Shown: piece after piece, positions 1-14,626 of the stretch
Layout of the letters: the number at the start of each line of letters is the position of its first letter
Numbering within the stretch: the stretch's first letter is position 1
The notes under the pieces: model-generated
Seen by the model: only the letters and a program-made list of their open reading frames with translations
The model's database searches: none
What the model was told of the DNA's origin: nothing
Program-made: the position numbers and the translations under genes
NCBI GenBank assembly: GCA_028023455.1
Contig: JAQFVV010012446.1
Span: 376,001 to 440,000, forward strand
DNA length: 64,000 nt
Source: Epiperipatus broadwayi
Taxonomy: Eukaryota; Onychophora; Udeonychophora; Euonychophora; Peripatidae
Direction: 5' to 3'

Positions 1-3000
1 AAAGTAACTATTTAAACAATTCAAATTTTAATATACTTTATGGAAAAGCAAAAAAATATTATCATCAGTAAAAGATAACAATTTTATTTTGAAACGCGCC
101 GTAGACTAAAATATGGATTCATTGGAAGCATAAAAAATAATTGATTCTATTCTTTGTAAAATCAGAAATATTAGATTAAAAATTGAATTTATCAAATAAA
201 AAGAAATAGGATTCCTCTTCCTAAGAATATTGATTTAAGAAACTGAGAAGTAGCTACGAGTATTTCTTTAAATTAATAGGGTTAATATTATTTCCGTTAT
301 AAGACGCTACCAGGAATAAAAACATGATAGTAAATATTACCTGCGTTTAATGTATTTTTGTGTCCTCCAAATCTTGATGAACTTCGCACTATTTTTCTCT
401 TCGGACTATTTCAATATAATAGATATTCTTCACAAATTCTGTGACTAAAGTATCGTCAAAGTCAGGATAAGTTTCCGAATAAGCAGCGTCCCAATCATAA
501 GATTTTCAACAACTGACCGTATCACTTGACTATCACTAATAATTTGATCTTTTAGAAGTCGCTGATTGATAAGATGATGACGCAATATAGGAACTACACG
601 TTGGTGTTTTTCACACCTGTATTGAAAAACAAGTGCACTTGTTTTTTTTTTAATGCTTTTATTTTACCGATAAATATTTTTATTTATTTAGAATGTCAAA
701 AATCATGGCTTTTACTACAACAATTGTATATTAAAAGATTTTTGTTTTTAACTATCAGAAGTGAAAAAGTCTTTGTTATATATACATATTCGAAATCATT
801 TATAATATAAAGCTGCGATCGATCATTTTCTCAATAACGTTTAAACATACTCGTTTTTTAATATTTTTAAATAAATAAATATTTGAATTTAATATTATTC
901 TCTTAATAGTGAATTCTGTTTTATTAATATACAACAATAACTTAAACGCAAACTGAAACTTGTATACCAATACAAGCAAATATTATAAAAAAGGTTTTTT
1001 TGTTTTTTTTTTAGAAAAGGGGGGTGGGAGCAGAGGCCTGAACTCAAAGATGCTAAACTTCTTAGTTTAATTTTCTTCTGAATTAAATTGTTAACATTTT
1101 ATTTTTAAATAAATCTTTTACTTGATAAAAGTATCAGCAAGAAAAATCAAATATAAATTGATGTGAAACATGTCCAAGTGAATTTTTAAATTACGGGCAA
1201 AGCTGACGGCTTACGTCCGTTGAATTAACGGTTATTAAGATTTAATCTTACGCGCAGTCAATTCGCAATGATCGTTGTATCTATTCTCAAAGTATTTGAT
1301 CTTATATAATGAAATAATCTTTTATGTATAAGAAGCAGCACGGAAATAAATATATATTTTCAAATGTTGACAAACAAATTCTTAAAATTAATCATTAATT
1401 AACAAAGTCTAGAAGTAAATTCATTACATTTACATCAAAAATGACGACTTCAATATTGCTTAGTAAATATCTTGTTTGGTGATTACATATATATATATTA
1501 TCCTTCCCCTTAATATAACATAAGAATAATAGCTTATTGTACTGGACGGAACCTTATTCTACTAATGCTTATTTTCTCATGTTCCCCTATGAAATATTGG
1601 TCAGTGGCCTTTAGAAATGTGTCTGTAACGCTAAAATTAAAATTACACTTTTTACAGCTAACCACTTCAAAATTGAAGAAAACAAAAGTTGATTTGCTGA
1701 TATTTATAATCGAATGTTGTCTCAACAATATTAGTAGCCATTTTATTATTTTTAAATATTTTTTAAAATGTGCTTTTAATTGTATACCACTCTATATCAT
1801 CATCTAAAATAAATCGATCAACAGCTTTAGATATGTAATAGATTAATCATCTACCATTTTGTACGAATAGGAACCTGCAACGTTAAAACATATTATTTTT
1901 ATAATAATAAGATTAATTATTCATTATGTCTGTATGTACTTAGGATTTGACGTCAGACTTTCAAGCTCCCTACACCTGTCCACTCCATCTTATTCAATTG
2001 ATACACATGACCATATACATGTGAAAAAAATAAATGATCTCCCATATAGTATTTCCTGCTGAACTAGCACTCATCACTTGGTGTAGTTTTGTTATCCTTA
2101 TATCAAACTGAGCACTGATTATATGTACGTGAGAGGAAAATATGTATATTTGCCATCATGAAAATACCTACATTAGCCAGGATGTCAACATGTAACCTCT
2201 TCATTTCAGCCGATAATGGTGATGAAGATCTCCATGCCTACATCCTATTACAGTGAAGTGTTGTGCACTCAGAAACCCTGAAGTCTGTGTAAATATTATA
2301 TTTCTTGAGACATATTTTAGTTAGAGAATATTTGTACTGATTTTTGGAAAGTTGGGGTTTGATATAAAGCAGAAGAGGTGAATTCCATTTCAATTTTTCA
2401 TTATAACCAGAGCATCCACTCTGAGTGTTTCTTTCACAAATAATTTTTTGTAACTACATGTTACAACTTGATGTTGAGGGTTCTCCATAATTGTAGAAAT
2501 CAGCCTCATAAAGTTAGAATTACATCTTGAAATCTTGTTGGCGAATCAAAAACTACATTTAAAGTAGCGCCATTTGGAGTCAATGTATTATTACAATTTA
2601 TCATTCCTAAAAAAAATATTTCTATGATAAATTTAAAAGAAAAGTATAATTTCAATGATTTATAAGTAAGAATAAACTCTATCTATACACAATTTTGAGC
2701 TTTGTTAATTTTTTTTTACCATAAAATCTACTACGATAAAACATTAAGTTACCCCAAGAAACCCTATTCTAAACAATATTTAAACAGAAACGTTAATTTA
2801 AAAGGAGACTAATATCAAAAGTTAATACATTTTTATCCCACATCTGTTTTGGGGCCAAACGGAAGATTCCTATAACTGCAATATATTTAGTTTAAATTCC
2901 AACTAACCGATAATTTTTTTTTTTTTTTTGTTATCGAAAGAAACACAAGTATTTCATTAAATAAGAGATTAAATTTATTATCTTGAAAAAAGCTACAGAG

Positions 3001-6000
3001 AGCAAAAATGCAATAATAAATATTATTACCTGCGTTTAGTGTATTTGTTACTTTGAACTTTGATTGCTCCTATCACTGAAATTATAAAATCATTTGATTT
3101 TTAAAATTCTCCTAGACAAGACTATAATCGCTATTAAAATTGCTGTTGTCAGCGCTTGATGATTTCAACTAATTAAATGATGAGTTTCACACCATCTTTC
3201 TTTCCTATTTATTTTACTATAATTGATGTTTTTCACTTCTACTGTGGTTTTTAATTAGGACTAAAAGGTCTTCAAAGTCAAGATCCGCTTCCAAAAAAAA
3301 AAACATTTTCATCAAACGATAACAAACAATTGACCGTTTGACGATAACTCTTAATAATTATATCTTTCAGGACCTGCTGACCGACGTTGTGCAGACATTG
3401 TTTTTCAAATGCAGTGTTGAAAAACAAGTGCACTCGTGTATTTATTTTATGTTTAATGCCTTTATTTTTCTGATGAATATTTTTATTTGTTTAGAATTTT
3501 GAAAATCTTAGTATTTTACTGAAATAAGTTTATATTATTTAATAAAATTAATTTAACAGAATTAACAACAGAAATAAATAAAATCAAATTCAAATGTTTA
3601 TATAAAAATTAAAAATCAGATAATTATGTTTTCAGCGTTTTTGCATAAACGATAGTAAACTTAAATTCCAAAAGATTTAGATATATATAAGATTTTTCAG
3701 TTCTGAAACAAGTCTACTTTTAATAAAATATTTTGCAAGTCATTGCAATCGAATATTCTAATTAAAATAAGAAGTCTTTCTTGATAAAAATATCGGACTT
3801 ATTTTTATTCTTGGGAAATAAGAATGGGAGGGGATGCGTAAAGTGAGAATAAACTCAAAGATACTATCGTTTTAGTATGACTTTTTTCTGAATTAAACTA
3901 GAAAGACGCTTTTGTTTCTATACATATATATAAATCGATTACTAGATAAAATTACCAACAAAAAATGAAACAATTGCTGTTTAATGTATAACGTGCACGA
4001 ACTCAACTTTAATAAGATTTAAAATGCTTTTCTAGATTATAGGCAACTCTGCCCCGGCTCTTAGCAGCGCGACAGACATTAATATTTGTACTACGTGCTG
4101 TTAATTTAAGGTGATGTTTCCATCTATTTATTCTCAAAATATTTGATAGGTATAATGAAATAATGTGTTTATATCCTGCGCGTCCGACTTGACATTGTGG
4201 GGTTCCAGGATCGGTTCAGACCCTCGAACTTTCTATGAATTCCCTAACGATAAAGTCATATGCGTTTGTTTTTATGGGTTTATACATATATATATATATA
4301 TAAAGCTATACAAAAAAATAAATACTTATTTTCAAGTTTTGATAGACAAATTCTGAAAATTAATCTTTGATTAACACTGTCTAGAAGTAAATGTATTAAA
4401 TTTAATAAAAAGATTAAATATATAGTTTGCATTACTTTTTCCTTTATGATAGGAAGAGAATCTCACCGTATTGTATTGCGACTGTTTTCACTAACTCTTG
4501 GTTTCCCATGCACACTATGAGTGATTGACCAATGCCAGAAAGAAAAGTGTTACTAGCGCTAAATTGAAAATTAAAATGTAAAAGCTAATTATCTCAAACT
4601 TAATTAAAGAAAACCAAAGTTGATCTGGTGATATTTATAATCAAAATTTAGCTCTTAATAGTCATTTCGTTATCTCAAACATCATTAGAAAGTTGCTAAG
4701 TTTTTAAATGCAATGAACACTTATATTAGACCCTCTAGAGTAAATTAACCAAATACTTTACATATATGATAAACCAATACCTTCACTATTTAGTACTATT
4801 ATGACCATTCAATGGTTAAAATTTAACATCATACAAATATTGTTATCAAAAAGTAATAATAGCAAATATTCGTAAACTTATTGTTATTATTACTATACAA
4901 TATAATCTATAATAAAAGCATTTTACAATAATAATGATGATGATGATGATGCTAATAACAAAAGTAATAATAATAATGATCATAATAATTCATTATAAAT
5001 CTCTATAAATTAGCCTGAACCACACATCAACTACTTCTTTGCATAAAATTATAAATAATACCTAACATATATATATACATATTTTCCAATCCCCTTTTTT
5101 ATTTTTGTTGGCTATTACTTAAAAAATATTTGATGTGAACCTTATGAAAGAAAATAAGATAAATCCTATAACTTGTAGAATTGAGATGCATTTATTCAAA
5201 GATAAAATTAGTTAATATTGCAACGTCAAAAAAAAAAAAAACGATTAAGCAATCTCGCTTTTATAACTGGAATCTGTGTGTATCGCTACTCTAAAAAAAA
5301 ACATAATAACTGCTAATAAATTTGTTTCAAAAGTAAAGTTTAAAATGTTCAGGGGAAAAAAAAGTAGAACTTTATAAAGTATCAAACGATAAACAATCAC
5401 GCTTTTTATTTATACTGAATTCAAAAGCTGTAGTAGGTTAAAATTATTTTGAAAAAATAGAAATGTTATACCTAAGTTACCTGGGGAAAAAAGCTAGATA
5501 TTAACATATTCGTTTAATAAAATATAATCTTATTTTTTGAATGACTAACTGTCTACAAGATTTATCAGAATTTTTTTTTGTTTCAATTATTATATATTAA
5601 AATATATTTGCAATGATTGGTTTTTTTTAAATAAATTTACCTAAACTTCAACAATAGGTATTTTTCAATTCTTTTAATATTTATTGGAAACAATTTATAA
5701 ATAGTTTATTTTGAAATGAATCTGAAAAATATTATAAATTAGTAAATAAATGATTAAATAGACAGTCGCTCGAAATTTACGAAATGTTAGATCACTCATA
5801 CAATAGAGTGATCTTCGATAAAATAAAAAAACAGGTAACAATTAGTTTTAACATTCATTATTTTACGGCTGCACTAAACTGCCAATGAAACTCTAAATTA
5901 ATAATCCTGTATAAATTAACTAAATATTAATAAATTCAAATAATGACACCTTCCCTTTCTCTTACTTCAAAACAAATACATACAGGCACGCACAAAATCT

Positions 6001-6054
6001 CCAACAAATTTTGATTTCTTTTGAATGGAAAAAAAAATGAAAATAAAAAACCTG
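1..6054. repeat. Array unit 1 (two diverged ~3 kb halves)
   Basis: First unit of a local tandem array. It starts (aagtaactatttaaacaatt) as the later units do at about 6057 and 12358, and can be followed almost base for base in 6055-12355. Inside it, 1-2850 and 2850-6054 are older, more diverged copies of each other: the stretches near 300 and 3010 (both with attacctgcgttta) and near 620 and 3415 (both with ttgaaaaacaagtgcact) correspond in order. The first half carries an extra ~650-bp block (about 1950-2600) that resembles part of the inverted-repeat element at 16.5-17.8 kb. No coding potential is seen; short open frames near 1565 and 1534 recur in the copies only because the DNA is repeated. 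Confidence 0.85.
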
Positions 6055-6246
6055 AAGTAACTATTTAAACAATTCAAATTTTAGCATACTTTTTGAAAAA
6101 TCAAAAAAATATTATCTTCAGTAAAAGGTAACAATTTTATTTTGAAACGCGCAGTTGACTAAAATATGGATACATTGAAAGCATAAAATAATAATTGTTT
6201 CTATTCTTTGTATAATCAGAAATATCAGATGAAAAAATTGAATCTA

Positions 6247-6326
6247 GTCAAGCGTTGGTAGCCCAGAGGTCAGCGGATTTCGCTTCCCGGTCGATGCTAT
6301 GACGTCGATGCTATGACATATGGAGA
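6247..6326 (+). mobile_element. tRNA-derived SINE with perfect 15-bp TSD
   Basis: Short interspersed element of the family found eight times in this window. It starts gtcaagcgttgg, has a tRNA-like head and ends in the family tail (gatgctatgacatatgg plus A-run). A 15-bp target-site duplication (aaaaaattgaatcta) flanks it at 6232-6246 and 6327-6341. The middle of the tRNA-like part is deleted, and the tail block containing gtcgatgctatgac is duplicated. The matching place in unit 1 is empty. Confidence 0.9.
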
Positions 6327-9300
6327 AAAAAATTGAATCTATCAGCTAAAAAGGGATAGGATTCTTTTTCCTAAGGATATGTAAGAAACTGAAAAGCAGC
6401 TAAAATGATAGGGTTAGTTATAGTTTCGTGATAAGACGCTACAAGAAATATAAACATGGTAGTAAATATTACCTGCGTTTAATGTATTTATGTCCTCCAA
6501 ATGTTGATGAATTTCGCACTATTTTTCTCTTCGGACTATTTCAATATACTAGATATTCTTCACAAATTCTGTGGCTAAAGTATCGTCAAAGTCAGAATAA
6601 GTTTCTGAATAAGTAGTGTTCCAATCATAAGATTTTCAACAACTGATCGTATCACTTAATTAACAGTCACTGATAATTAGATTTTCTGAAGTCGCTGATT
6701 GATAAGATGATGACGCTAGATAGGAACTACATGTTGTTTTTCACACCTGTATTGAAAAACAAGTGCACTTGGGTTTTTTTTTCATTTTACTAATAAATAT
6801 TTTTATTCATTTACAATTTCAAGAATCTTGGCTTTTACTATAATAATTGTATATTAAAAGATTTTTTTTTTAACTATCAGAAGTGAAAAAGTCTTTGTTA
6901 TATATATATATTAATTTTTTTTTTCGAAATCATTTATAAAGTAAAGCTGCGATCAATTATTTTCTCAATAACGTTTAAACATAAACTGTTTTTTTATTTT
7001 TAAATAAATAAATATTTGAATTTAAAATTTTGTTAATAATGAATTCTGTTTTATTAATATACAACAATAACTTGCATACCAATACAAGCAAATACTCTAA
7101 AAAATGTTTTTGCTTTTTTTTTAAAAAAATGGGTGGGGGGGGGGGTAGAAACCTGAACTCAAAGATGCTAAACTTCTTAGATTGTTTTTCCTCTGAATTA
7201 AACTATTTTATTTTTAAATAAATCTTTTACTAGACAAAAGTATCAGCGAAAAAAATCAAATATAAATTGATATGAAACATGTCCAAATGAAAATTTAACA
7301 AGATTTAAAGTGTATTTTTAGATTACGGGCAAATCTGACCGGCTTACAGCCGTTGAATTAACGGTTATTAATATTTAAACTTATGCGCAGTTAATTCGCA
7401 ATGATCGTTGTATCTATTCAAAAAGTATTTGATCTTATATAATGAAATAATATTTTATGTATAAGAAGTTGCACGGAAATAAATACATATTTTCAAATGT
7501 TGACAAAAAAATTCTTAAAATTAATCATTAATTAACAAAGTCTAGAAGTAAATTCATTAAATTTACCCCCAAAATGACGACTTCAATGTTGCTTAGTAAA
7601 TATCTTGTTTGGTGATTACATATATATAAATATATTATCTTTCCCTTTAATATAACATGAGAATAATGGCTTATTGTACAGGACGGAGCCTTATTCTACT
7701 AACGCTTATTTTCTCATGTGCTTCTATGAAATATTGGCCAGTGCCCTTTAGAAATGTGTCTGTAACGCTAAAATTAAAATTAAACTTTTTACAGCTAACC
7801 ACTTCAAAATTAAAGAAAATAAAAGTTGATTTGGTGATATTTATAGTCGAATGTTGTCTCAACAATATTGGTAGCCATTTTATTAATTCTAAATAATATT
7901 AAAAACAATTTGTGCTTTTAATTGCATACCACTCTATATCATCATCTAAAATAAATCAACCAACAGGTTTATATATGTAATAGATTAATCATATACCATT
8001 TCGTACTAATGGGAACCTTCAACGTTAAAACCAATTATTTTTATAATAGTAAAATTAATTATTCATCATAAGTGTCGGTATAATTAGGATTTGAAGTCAG
8101 ACTTTTAAGTTCTCTACAGCTGCCCACTCCACCTTATACAACTGATACACACGACCATATGCATGTGAAAAAGATAAATGATCTCCTATATAGTACTTCC
8201 TGCTGAACCAGCACTCATCAGTTGGTCTAGATTTGTTATCCTCATATCGAACTGAACACTGATTGTATGTATGTGAGGGGAAAATATGTATGTTGGCCAT
8301 CATGAAAATACCTACATTAGCCAGGATGTCAACATGCAACTTCTTCATTTCAGCTGATAATGGCGAAGTGCTTTCCACTCAAAAACCCTGAAGTCTGTAT
8401 GAATATTATATTTCTTGAGACATATTTTAGTTAGACAATATTTGTATTGATTTTTGGAAAGTTTGGGTTTGGTAGAAAGCAAAGGAGGTGAATCCCATTT
8501 CAATTTTCTATTATAACCAGAGCATCCATTTTGAGTGTTGTTGTTTTTTCACAAATAAATTTTTGGGTTACCAATTTTTGTAATTGCATGTTACAACTTG
8601 ATGTTGAGGGTTCTCCATAATTGTAAAAATCAGTGGGGCTTAATAAAGTTGGAATTACATCTTGAAATCTTGTTGGCGAATCAAGAACTACATTTAAAGC
8701 AGCGCCATTGGGAGTCAATATATTATTATAATTCCCAAAAAATATTTCTATGACAAATTTAAAAGAAAACCTATAATTTTCAATGATTTATGAGTAAGAA
8801 TAAACTCTATCTATTCACAATTTTGAGCTTTGTTAATTTTTTTTTACCATAAAATCTACTACGATAAAACATCAAGTTACCACATAAAAGAAGGAGACTA
8901 ATATCAAAAGTTAAAAAGAAGGAGACTAATATCAAAAGTTAATACATTTTTATCCCACATCTGTTTTGGGGCCAAACGGAAGATTCTTATAAGTGCAATA
9001 TATTTAGTTTAAATTCCAACTAACCGATGAGATTTTTTTGTTATTGAAAGAAACACAAGTATTTCATTAAAATAAGAGATTAAATTTATTATCTTGAAAA
9101 AACGCTAAAGAGAGCAAAAATGCAATAATAAATATTATCACCTGCGTTTAGTGTATTTGTTACTTTGAACTTTGATTGCTCCTATCACTAAAAGTAAGAG
9201 ATCCTTTGATTTTTAAAATTCTCCTAGACAAAACTATAATCGCTATTAAAGTTGCGATTCTCGGCGCTTGATGATTTCGACCAATTAAATGATGAGTTTC

Positions 9301-9637
9301 ATACCGCCTAATTTTCCTATTTATTTCACTATAATTGATGTTTTTCACTTCTACTGTGGTTTTTAATTAGAACTAAAAGATTTTCAACAACATTCCCATC
9401 AAACGATAACAAACAATTGACGTTTGACGATAACTCTTAATAATTATATCTTTCAGGACCTGCTGACTGACGTTGTCTAGACATTGTTTTTCAAATCCAG
9501 TGTTGAAAAACAAGTGCACTCGTGTATTTATTTTATGTTTAATGCCTTTATTTTTCTGATGAATATTTTTATTTGTTTAGAATTTTGAAAATCTTAGTGT
9601 TTTACTCAAATAAGTTTATATTAATTAATAAAATTAC

Positions 9638-9746
9638 TTTTTTTTTTTAAGTGTCATAGCATCGGCCGGGACGCGAACCCGCAACCCGGGCAACTGCCTG
9701 CAAGTGCAAGGCAGTCGCGCTGACCTCTCGACCACCAATGCAAGAC
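9638..9746 (-). mobile_element. tRNA-derived SINE, minus strand
   Basis: Reverse-strand full-length copy of the SINE: the T-run at the left is the complement of the 3' A-tail, followed by tgtcatagcatcggccgg, a B-box complement (gcgaacccgc) and the complement of the A-box region, ending at accaccaatgcaagac. Short flanking repeats (aaattac / gaattac) are a plausible imperfect target-site duplication. The site is empty in unit 1 near 3545. Transcription would be by RNA polymerase III from the internal A and B boxes. Confidence 0.88.
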
Positions 9747-10108
9747 GACAGAATTACCAACAGAAATAAATAAAATAAAATTCAAATATTTATATAAAAA
9801 TTAAAAAGCAGATAATTATGTTTTCAGCGTTTTTGCTTAAACGATAGTAAACTTAAATTCCAAAAGATTTAGCTAAATATATATATATAAGATTTTTCAT
9901 TTCTGAAAAAAGTCTACTTTTAATAAAATATTTTACAAGTCATTGCAATCGAATATTCTAATTAAAATAAGAAGACTGTCTTGATAAAAAAAAAAATCGG
10001 ACATATTTTTATTCTTGGGAAATAAGAATGGGAGGAGATGGGTAAAGTGAGAGTAAACTCAAAGATACTAAAGTTTTAGTATGACTTTTTTCTGAATTAA
10101 ATTAGTAA

Positions 10109-10258
10109 GATGTGAGTTGGATGGATGAAATAAGAAAGTGTGCAGGGGTGATGTGGAGAAGAGAAGCTAAAGATCGGAGAAGATAGATTAAACTTGGAGA
10201 GACCTTCATCCTACAGTGGGTTGATAATGGTTGATGATGGTGATGATGATAATGATAT
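10109..10258 (+). pseudogene. RTE-type LINE 3' terminus (C-terminal ORF remnant)
   Basis: The stretch is absent from the matching place in unit 1 (near 3905), so it is an insertion. From 10109 it reads in one frame to a stop at 10232, with residues WMDEIRKCAGVMWRREAKDR, one internal stop, then IKLGETFILQWVDNG. This Trp-rich tail (W..ei.k.aG..W.r.A.dR ... lgE.F..qW.dnG) is the usual C-terminus of RTE-like non-LTR retrotransposon ORFs. A GATGAT-type microsatellite tail follows (10235-10258), also typical. It is a severely 5'-truncated dead copy. Whether RTE enzymes mobilise the local SINEs is inference only. Confidence 0.82.
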
Positions 10259-13200
10259 AAATCGATTACTAGATAAAATTACCAACAAAATAAAACAATT
10301 GCTGTTTTAACTTATAACGCGCCCAAACTCAACTTTAATAAGATTTAAAATGCTTTTCTAGGTTATAGGCAACTCTACCGTGGCTCGAAGCAGCGCGACA
10401 GACATTAATATTTGTACTACGTGCTGTTAATTTAAGGTGATGTTTCCATCTATCTATTCTCAAAATATTTGATAGTATATAATGAAATAATGTGTTTATA
10501 TCATCCGCGTCCGACTTGGCATCGTGGGGTTCCAGGATCGGTTCAGACCCTCGAAGTTTCTATGAATTCCCTAACGATAAAGTCATAAGCGTTTGTTTTT
10601 ATGGGTTTATATATATATAAAAATAAATACCTATTTTCAAATTTTGATAGACAAATTCTGAAAATTAATCTTTGATTAACAATTTCTAGCAGTAAATGCA
10701 TTAAATTTAATAAAAAGATTAAATATATAGTTTGCATTACTTTTTCCTTTATGATAGGAAGAGAATCAAACCGTATTGTATTGCGACTGTTTTCACTAAC
10801 TCTTGGTTTCCCATGCACACTATGAATGATTGACCAATGCCAGAAAGAAAAGTGTTACTAGCGCTAAATTGAAAATTAAAATGTAAAAGCTAATTATCTC
10901 AAACTTAATTAAAGAAAACCAAAGTTGATCTGGTGATATTTATAATCAAAATTTAGCTCAATAATATTTGTATCTATTTCTTTATCTCAAACAGCATTAG
11001 AAAGTTGCTAAGTTTTAAAATGCAATGAACACTTATATTAGACTTTCTAAAGTAAATTAGCCAAATACTTTACATATATAACCAACCAATATCTTCACTA
11101 TTTAGTACTAATAAGAACATTCAATGGTTAAAATTTAACTTCATACAAATATTGTTAGCAAAAAAATAATAATAGCATATATTCGTAAATTTATTGTTAT
11201 TATTACTCTACAATATAATTTATAATAAAAGCATTTTATAATAATAATAACGATGATGATGATGTTGCTAATAAAAAAAGTAATAATAATCATAATAATT
11301 TATTATAAATCTCTTTCTATAAATTAGGCTAAACTACAGATCAATTATTTCTTTGCATAAAGTTATATGTAATACATAACACATATCTACATATTTTCCA
11401 ATTCCTTTTTTTTTTGGTTTTGTTGGCTATTACTTAAAAAATATTTGATGTGAACCTGTTATGAAAGAAAATAAGATAAATCCTATAACTTGGAGAATTG
11501 ATTTGCATTTAATCGAAAATAAAATTAGTTAATATTGCAACGTCAAAAAAAAAAAAACAATTAAGCAATCTCGCTATTATAACTGGAGTCTGCGTGTGTC
11601 GTTACTCTAAAAAAACGTAACTGCTAATAAGCTTGTTTCAAAAGTAAAGTTTAAAAACTTCAGGGAAAAAAGGTAGAACTTTATTAACTATAAAACGATA
11701 ACCAATCACGCTTTTTATTTACACTGAATTCAAAAGATATAGTAGATTAAAATTATTTCGAAAAAATAGAAATCTTATACCTAAGTTACATGAGGAAAAA
11801 AAAGCTAGATATTAAAGTATTCGTTTAATAAAATATAATCCTATTTTTGAATGACTAATTGTCTGACAAGATTTATCAGATTTTTTTTTGTTTCAATTAA
11901 TATATAATAAAATATATTTGCAATGATTAGTTTTTTTAAATAAATTTACCTAAACTTCAACAATAGGTAATTTTCAATGCTTTTAATATTTATTGGAAAC
12001 AATTTATAAATAGTTTATTTTGAAATGAATCTAAAAAATATTATAAATTAGTAAATAAATGATTAAATAGACAGTCGCTCGAAATTTACGAAATGTTAGA
12101 TCACTCAAACAATAGAGTGATCTTCGATAAAGAAACAGGTAACAATTAGCTTTAAAATTCATTATTTTACGGCTGCGCTAAACTGCCAATGAAACTCTAA
12201 ATTAATAACCCTGTATAAGTTAACTAAATAATAAATTCAAATAATGGCACTTTCCCTTTCTCTTACTTCAAAACAAATATATACAGGCACGCACAAAATA
12301 TTCAACAAATTTTAATTTCTTTTCAATGGAAAAAGAAATGAAAAAAAAAAACTTGAAGTAACTATTTAAACAATTCAAATTTTAAAATACTTTTTGAAAA
12401 ATCAAAAAAATATTATCGTCAGTAAAAGGTAACAATTTTATTTTGAAACGCGCAGTTGACTAAAATATGGATACATTGGAAGCATAAAAAAGAATTGTTT
12501 CTATTCTTTGTAAAATCAGAAATATTAGATTAAAAATTGAATCTATCAAGTAAATAGAAATAGGATTCCGCTTCCTAAGAATATTTATGTAAGAAACTGA
12601 GAAGCAGTTACAAGTATTTCTTTAAATTAATAGGGTTAATATTATTTCCGTGATAAGACGCTATAAGAAATAAAAACATGATAGTAAATATTACCTGTGT
12701 TTAATGTATTTATGTCCTCCAAATCTTGATGAATTTCGCACTATCGTTCTCTTCTGACTATTTCAATATAATAAATATTCTTCACTAATTCTGTGACTAA
12801 AGTATCGTCAATCAGGATAAGTTTCTGAATAAGCAGCGTTCCAATCATAAGATCTTTTAGAAGTCGCTGATTGATAAGCTGGTGACGCAAGACACGAACT
12901 ACATGTTGTTTTTCACACCTGTATTGAAAAAAATTCTTTTATTTTACTGATAAATATTTTTAGAATCTTGTCTTATACTACAATAATTGTATATTAAAAG
13001 ATTTTTTTAACTATCGGATGCGAAAAAGCCTTTGTTATATATATAATTTGTTTTTTTTTTCGAAATCACTTATAATGTAAGGTACAATCGAGTTCTCAAT
13101 AACGTTTAAATATGATCTGTTTTTTTATATTTTAAAATAAATAAATATTTGAATTTAATATTATTTTGTTCATAGTGAATTCTGTTTTATTAATATACAA

Positions 13201-14172
13201 AAATAACTTGCATATGAAATCAAGCAAATACCGTAAAAAATGTTTTTAAAAAAAAAAACGGGATGGGGAGTAGAGGCTTGACCTCAAAGATGGTAAACTT
13301 TTTATTTTGATTTTTTTCTGAATTAAACTGTTTTGGTTTTATTTTTAAATAAATATTTTACTAGATAAAAGTTTCGGCAAAAAAAAAATCAACTACAACT
13401 TAATATGAAACATGTTCAAATAAAAATTTAACAAGGTTTAAACGGGCAAATCTGACCGGCTTTCAGCCGCTGGACTGACGGCTATTAATATTTATATTTA
13501 GGCGCAGTTAATTCGCAATGATCGTTGTATCTATTCTCAAAGTATTTGACTTTATATCATGAAACAATCTTTTATGTATAAGAAGTTGCGTGGAAATAAA
13601 TGTATATTTTTAAATTTTGACAAAAAATTTCTTAAAATTAATCGTTAATTAACAATGTCTAGAAGTAAATTCATTAAATTTACCCTTCCCCCCAATGACG
13701 ACTTCACTATTGCTTAGTAAATATCTTGTTTGGTGGTTACAAAAATATATAATTTTCTCCTTAATATAACATGAGAATAACAGCTTATTGTACGGGCGGA
13801 TCCTTATTCTATTAACGCTTATTTTCTCATGCACCCCTATGAACTACCGGCTAGTTCCCTTTAGAAAAGTGTCTGTAACGCTAAACTTAAAATTAAAATT
13901 TTTACAACTAACAATTGCAAAGTCAAAGAAAATAAAAGTTGATTTAATAATATTTATAATCGAATGTTGTGTTAAAAATATTAGTAGCCATTTTATTATT
14001 TCTAAACAATATTAGAAAATGTAGGATTTTTAATTGCATCTAATAAAATACATCGACCAACAGCTTTATATGGTAATATAGAATTAGACGCAATTAAAAG
14101 CTCTACATTTTTCTAATATTGTTTAGAAATAATAAAATGGCTACAAATATTTTCCAAATTCCATGTTTAAAC

Positions 14173-14280
14173 ATTTTTTTCCCCATGTGTCATAGCATCA
14201 GCCGGGAAGCGAACCCGCTAACCCGGGACAACCGCCTGTAAAGCAGCTGTCGCTAACCTCTCGACCACCAATGCTTGTCC
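14173..14280 (-). mobile_element. tRNA-derived SINE, minus strand
   Basis: Reverse-strand copy of the local SINE: T-run, then tgtcatagcatcagccggg, B-box complement, and the anticodon-arm region, ending at accaccaatgcttgtcc. It lies in the junction region of the short array unit, 260 bp from a plus-strand SINE of the same family. No clear target-site duplication was found. Confidence 0.85.
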
Positions 14281-14536
14281 TATTTATTCCAATATTTTTT
14301 ATGTAAACATGTCCTCAAAAAAGTTAAAAGAAAGCCTATAATTTAGAGCATTGGGGTATATTTGGGAAAGATAAAATTAATTAATAGTGCAAAACTGAAA
14401 AAATGAAAGTGTTATGAAACATTATTTCAAGTGGAGTCTGTGTATTATTATCATAGAAAGAAAAAACCTTAAATATTGCCTCTTTTAAAACTATAATAAT
14501 TGCAAATAAACTTGATTTAAAATTAAAAACATTTTT

Positions 14537-14626
14537 GTCAAGTGTTGGTGGCCTAGAGGTTAGCGTAGCTGCTTTTCAAGCGGTTATCCCGGGTTCGCTT
14601 CCCGGTCGACGCTTTGATATATATAT
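14537..14626 (+). mobile_element. tRNA-derived SINE with 10-bp TSD
   Basis: One of the better-preserved copies. The tRNA-like domain has a recognisable A box (ggcctagaggttagcg), anticodon arm and T arm (ccgggttcgcttcccgg), and the 7-base acceptor strands (gcgttgg-type start, tcgacgc end) can pair. The target-site duplication aaacattttt/aaacatttta is at 14527-14536 and 14627-14636. The family tail is shortened to a TA run. Confidence 0.9.

Larger units (their letters stand above)
6055..12355. repeat. Array unit 2 (two diverged ~3 kb halves)
   Basis: Second copy of the ~6 kb unit, colinear with 1-6054 at high identity apart from small indels. It differs by insertions missing from unit 1: a SINE at 6247-6326, a minus-strand SINE at 9638-9746 and an RTE LINE 3' end at 10109-10258. 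Unit 1 therefore gives empty-site references for all three. No host gene is recognised. A local tandem duplication of about 20-25 bp (aaaagaaggagactaatatc repeated) is seen at 8884-8940. Confidence 0.85.

Noticed and set aside
1534-1807. Open frames that recur near 7657-7896 and 13788-14015
   Set aside because: Recurrence follows the tandem array; both strands are open in the same place, and frames are not preserved better than the surrounding DNA.
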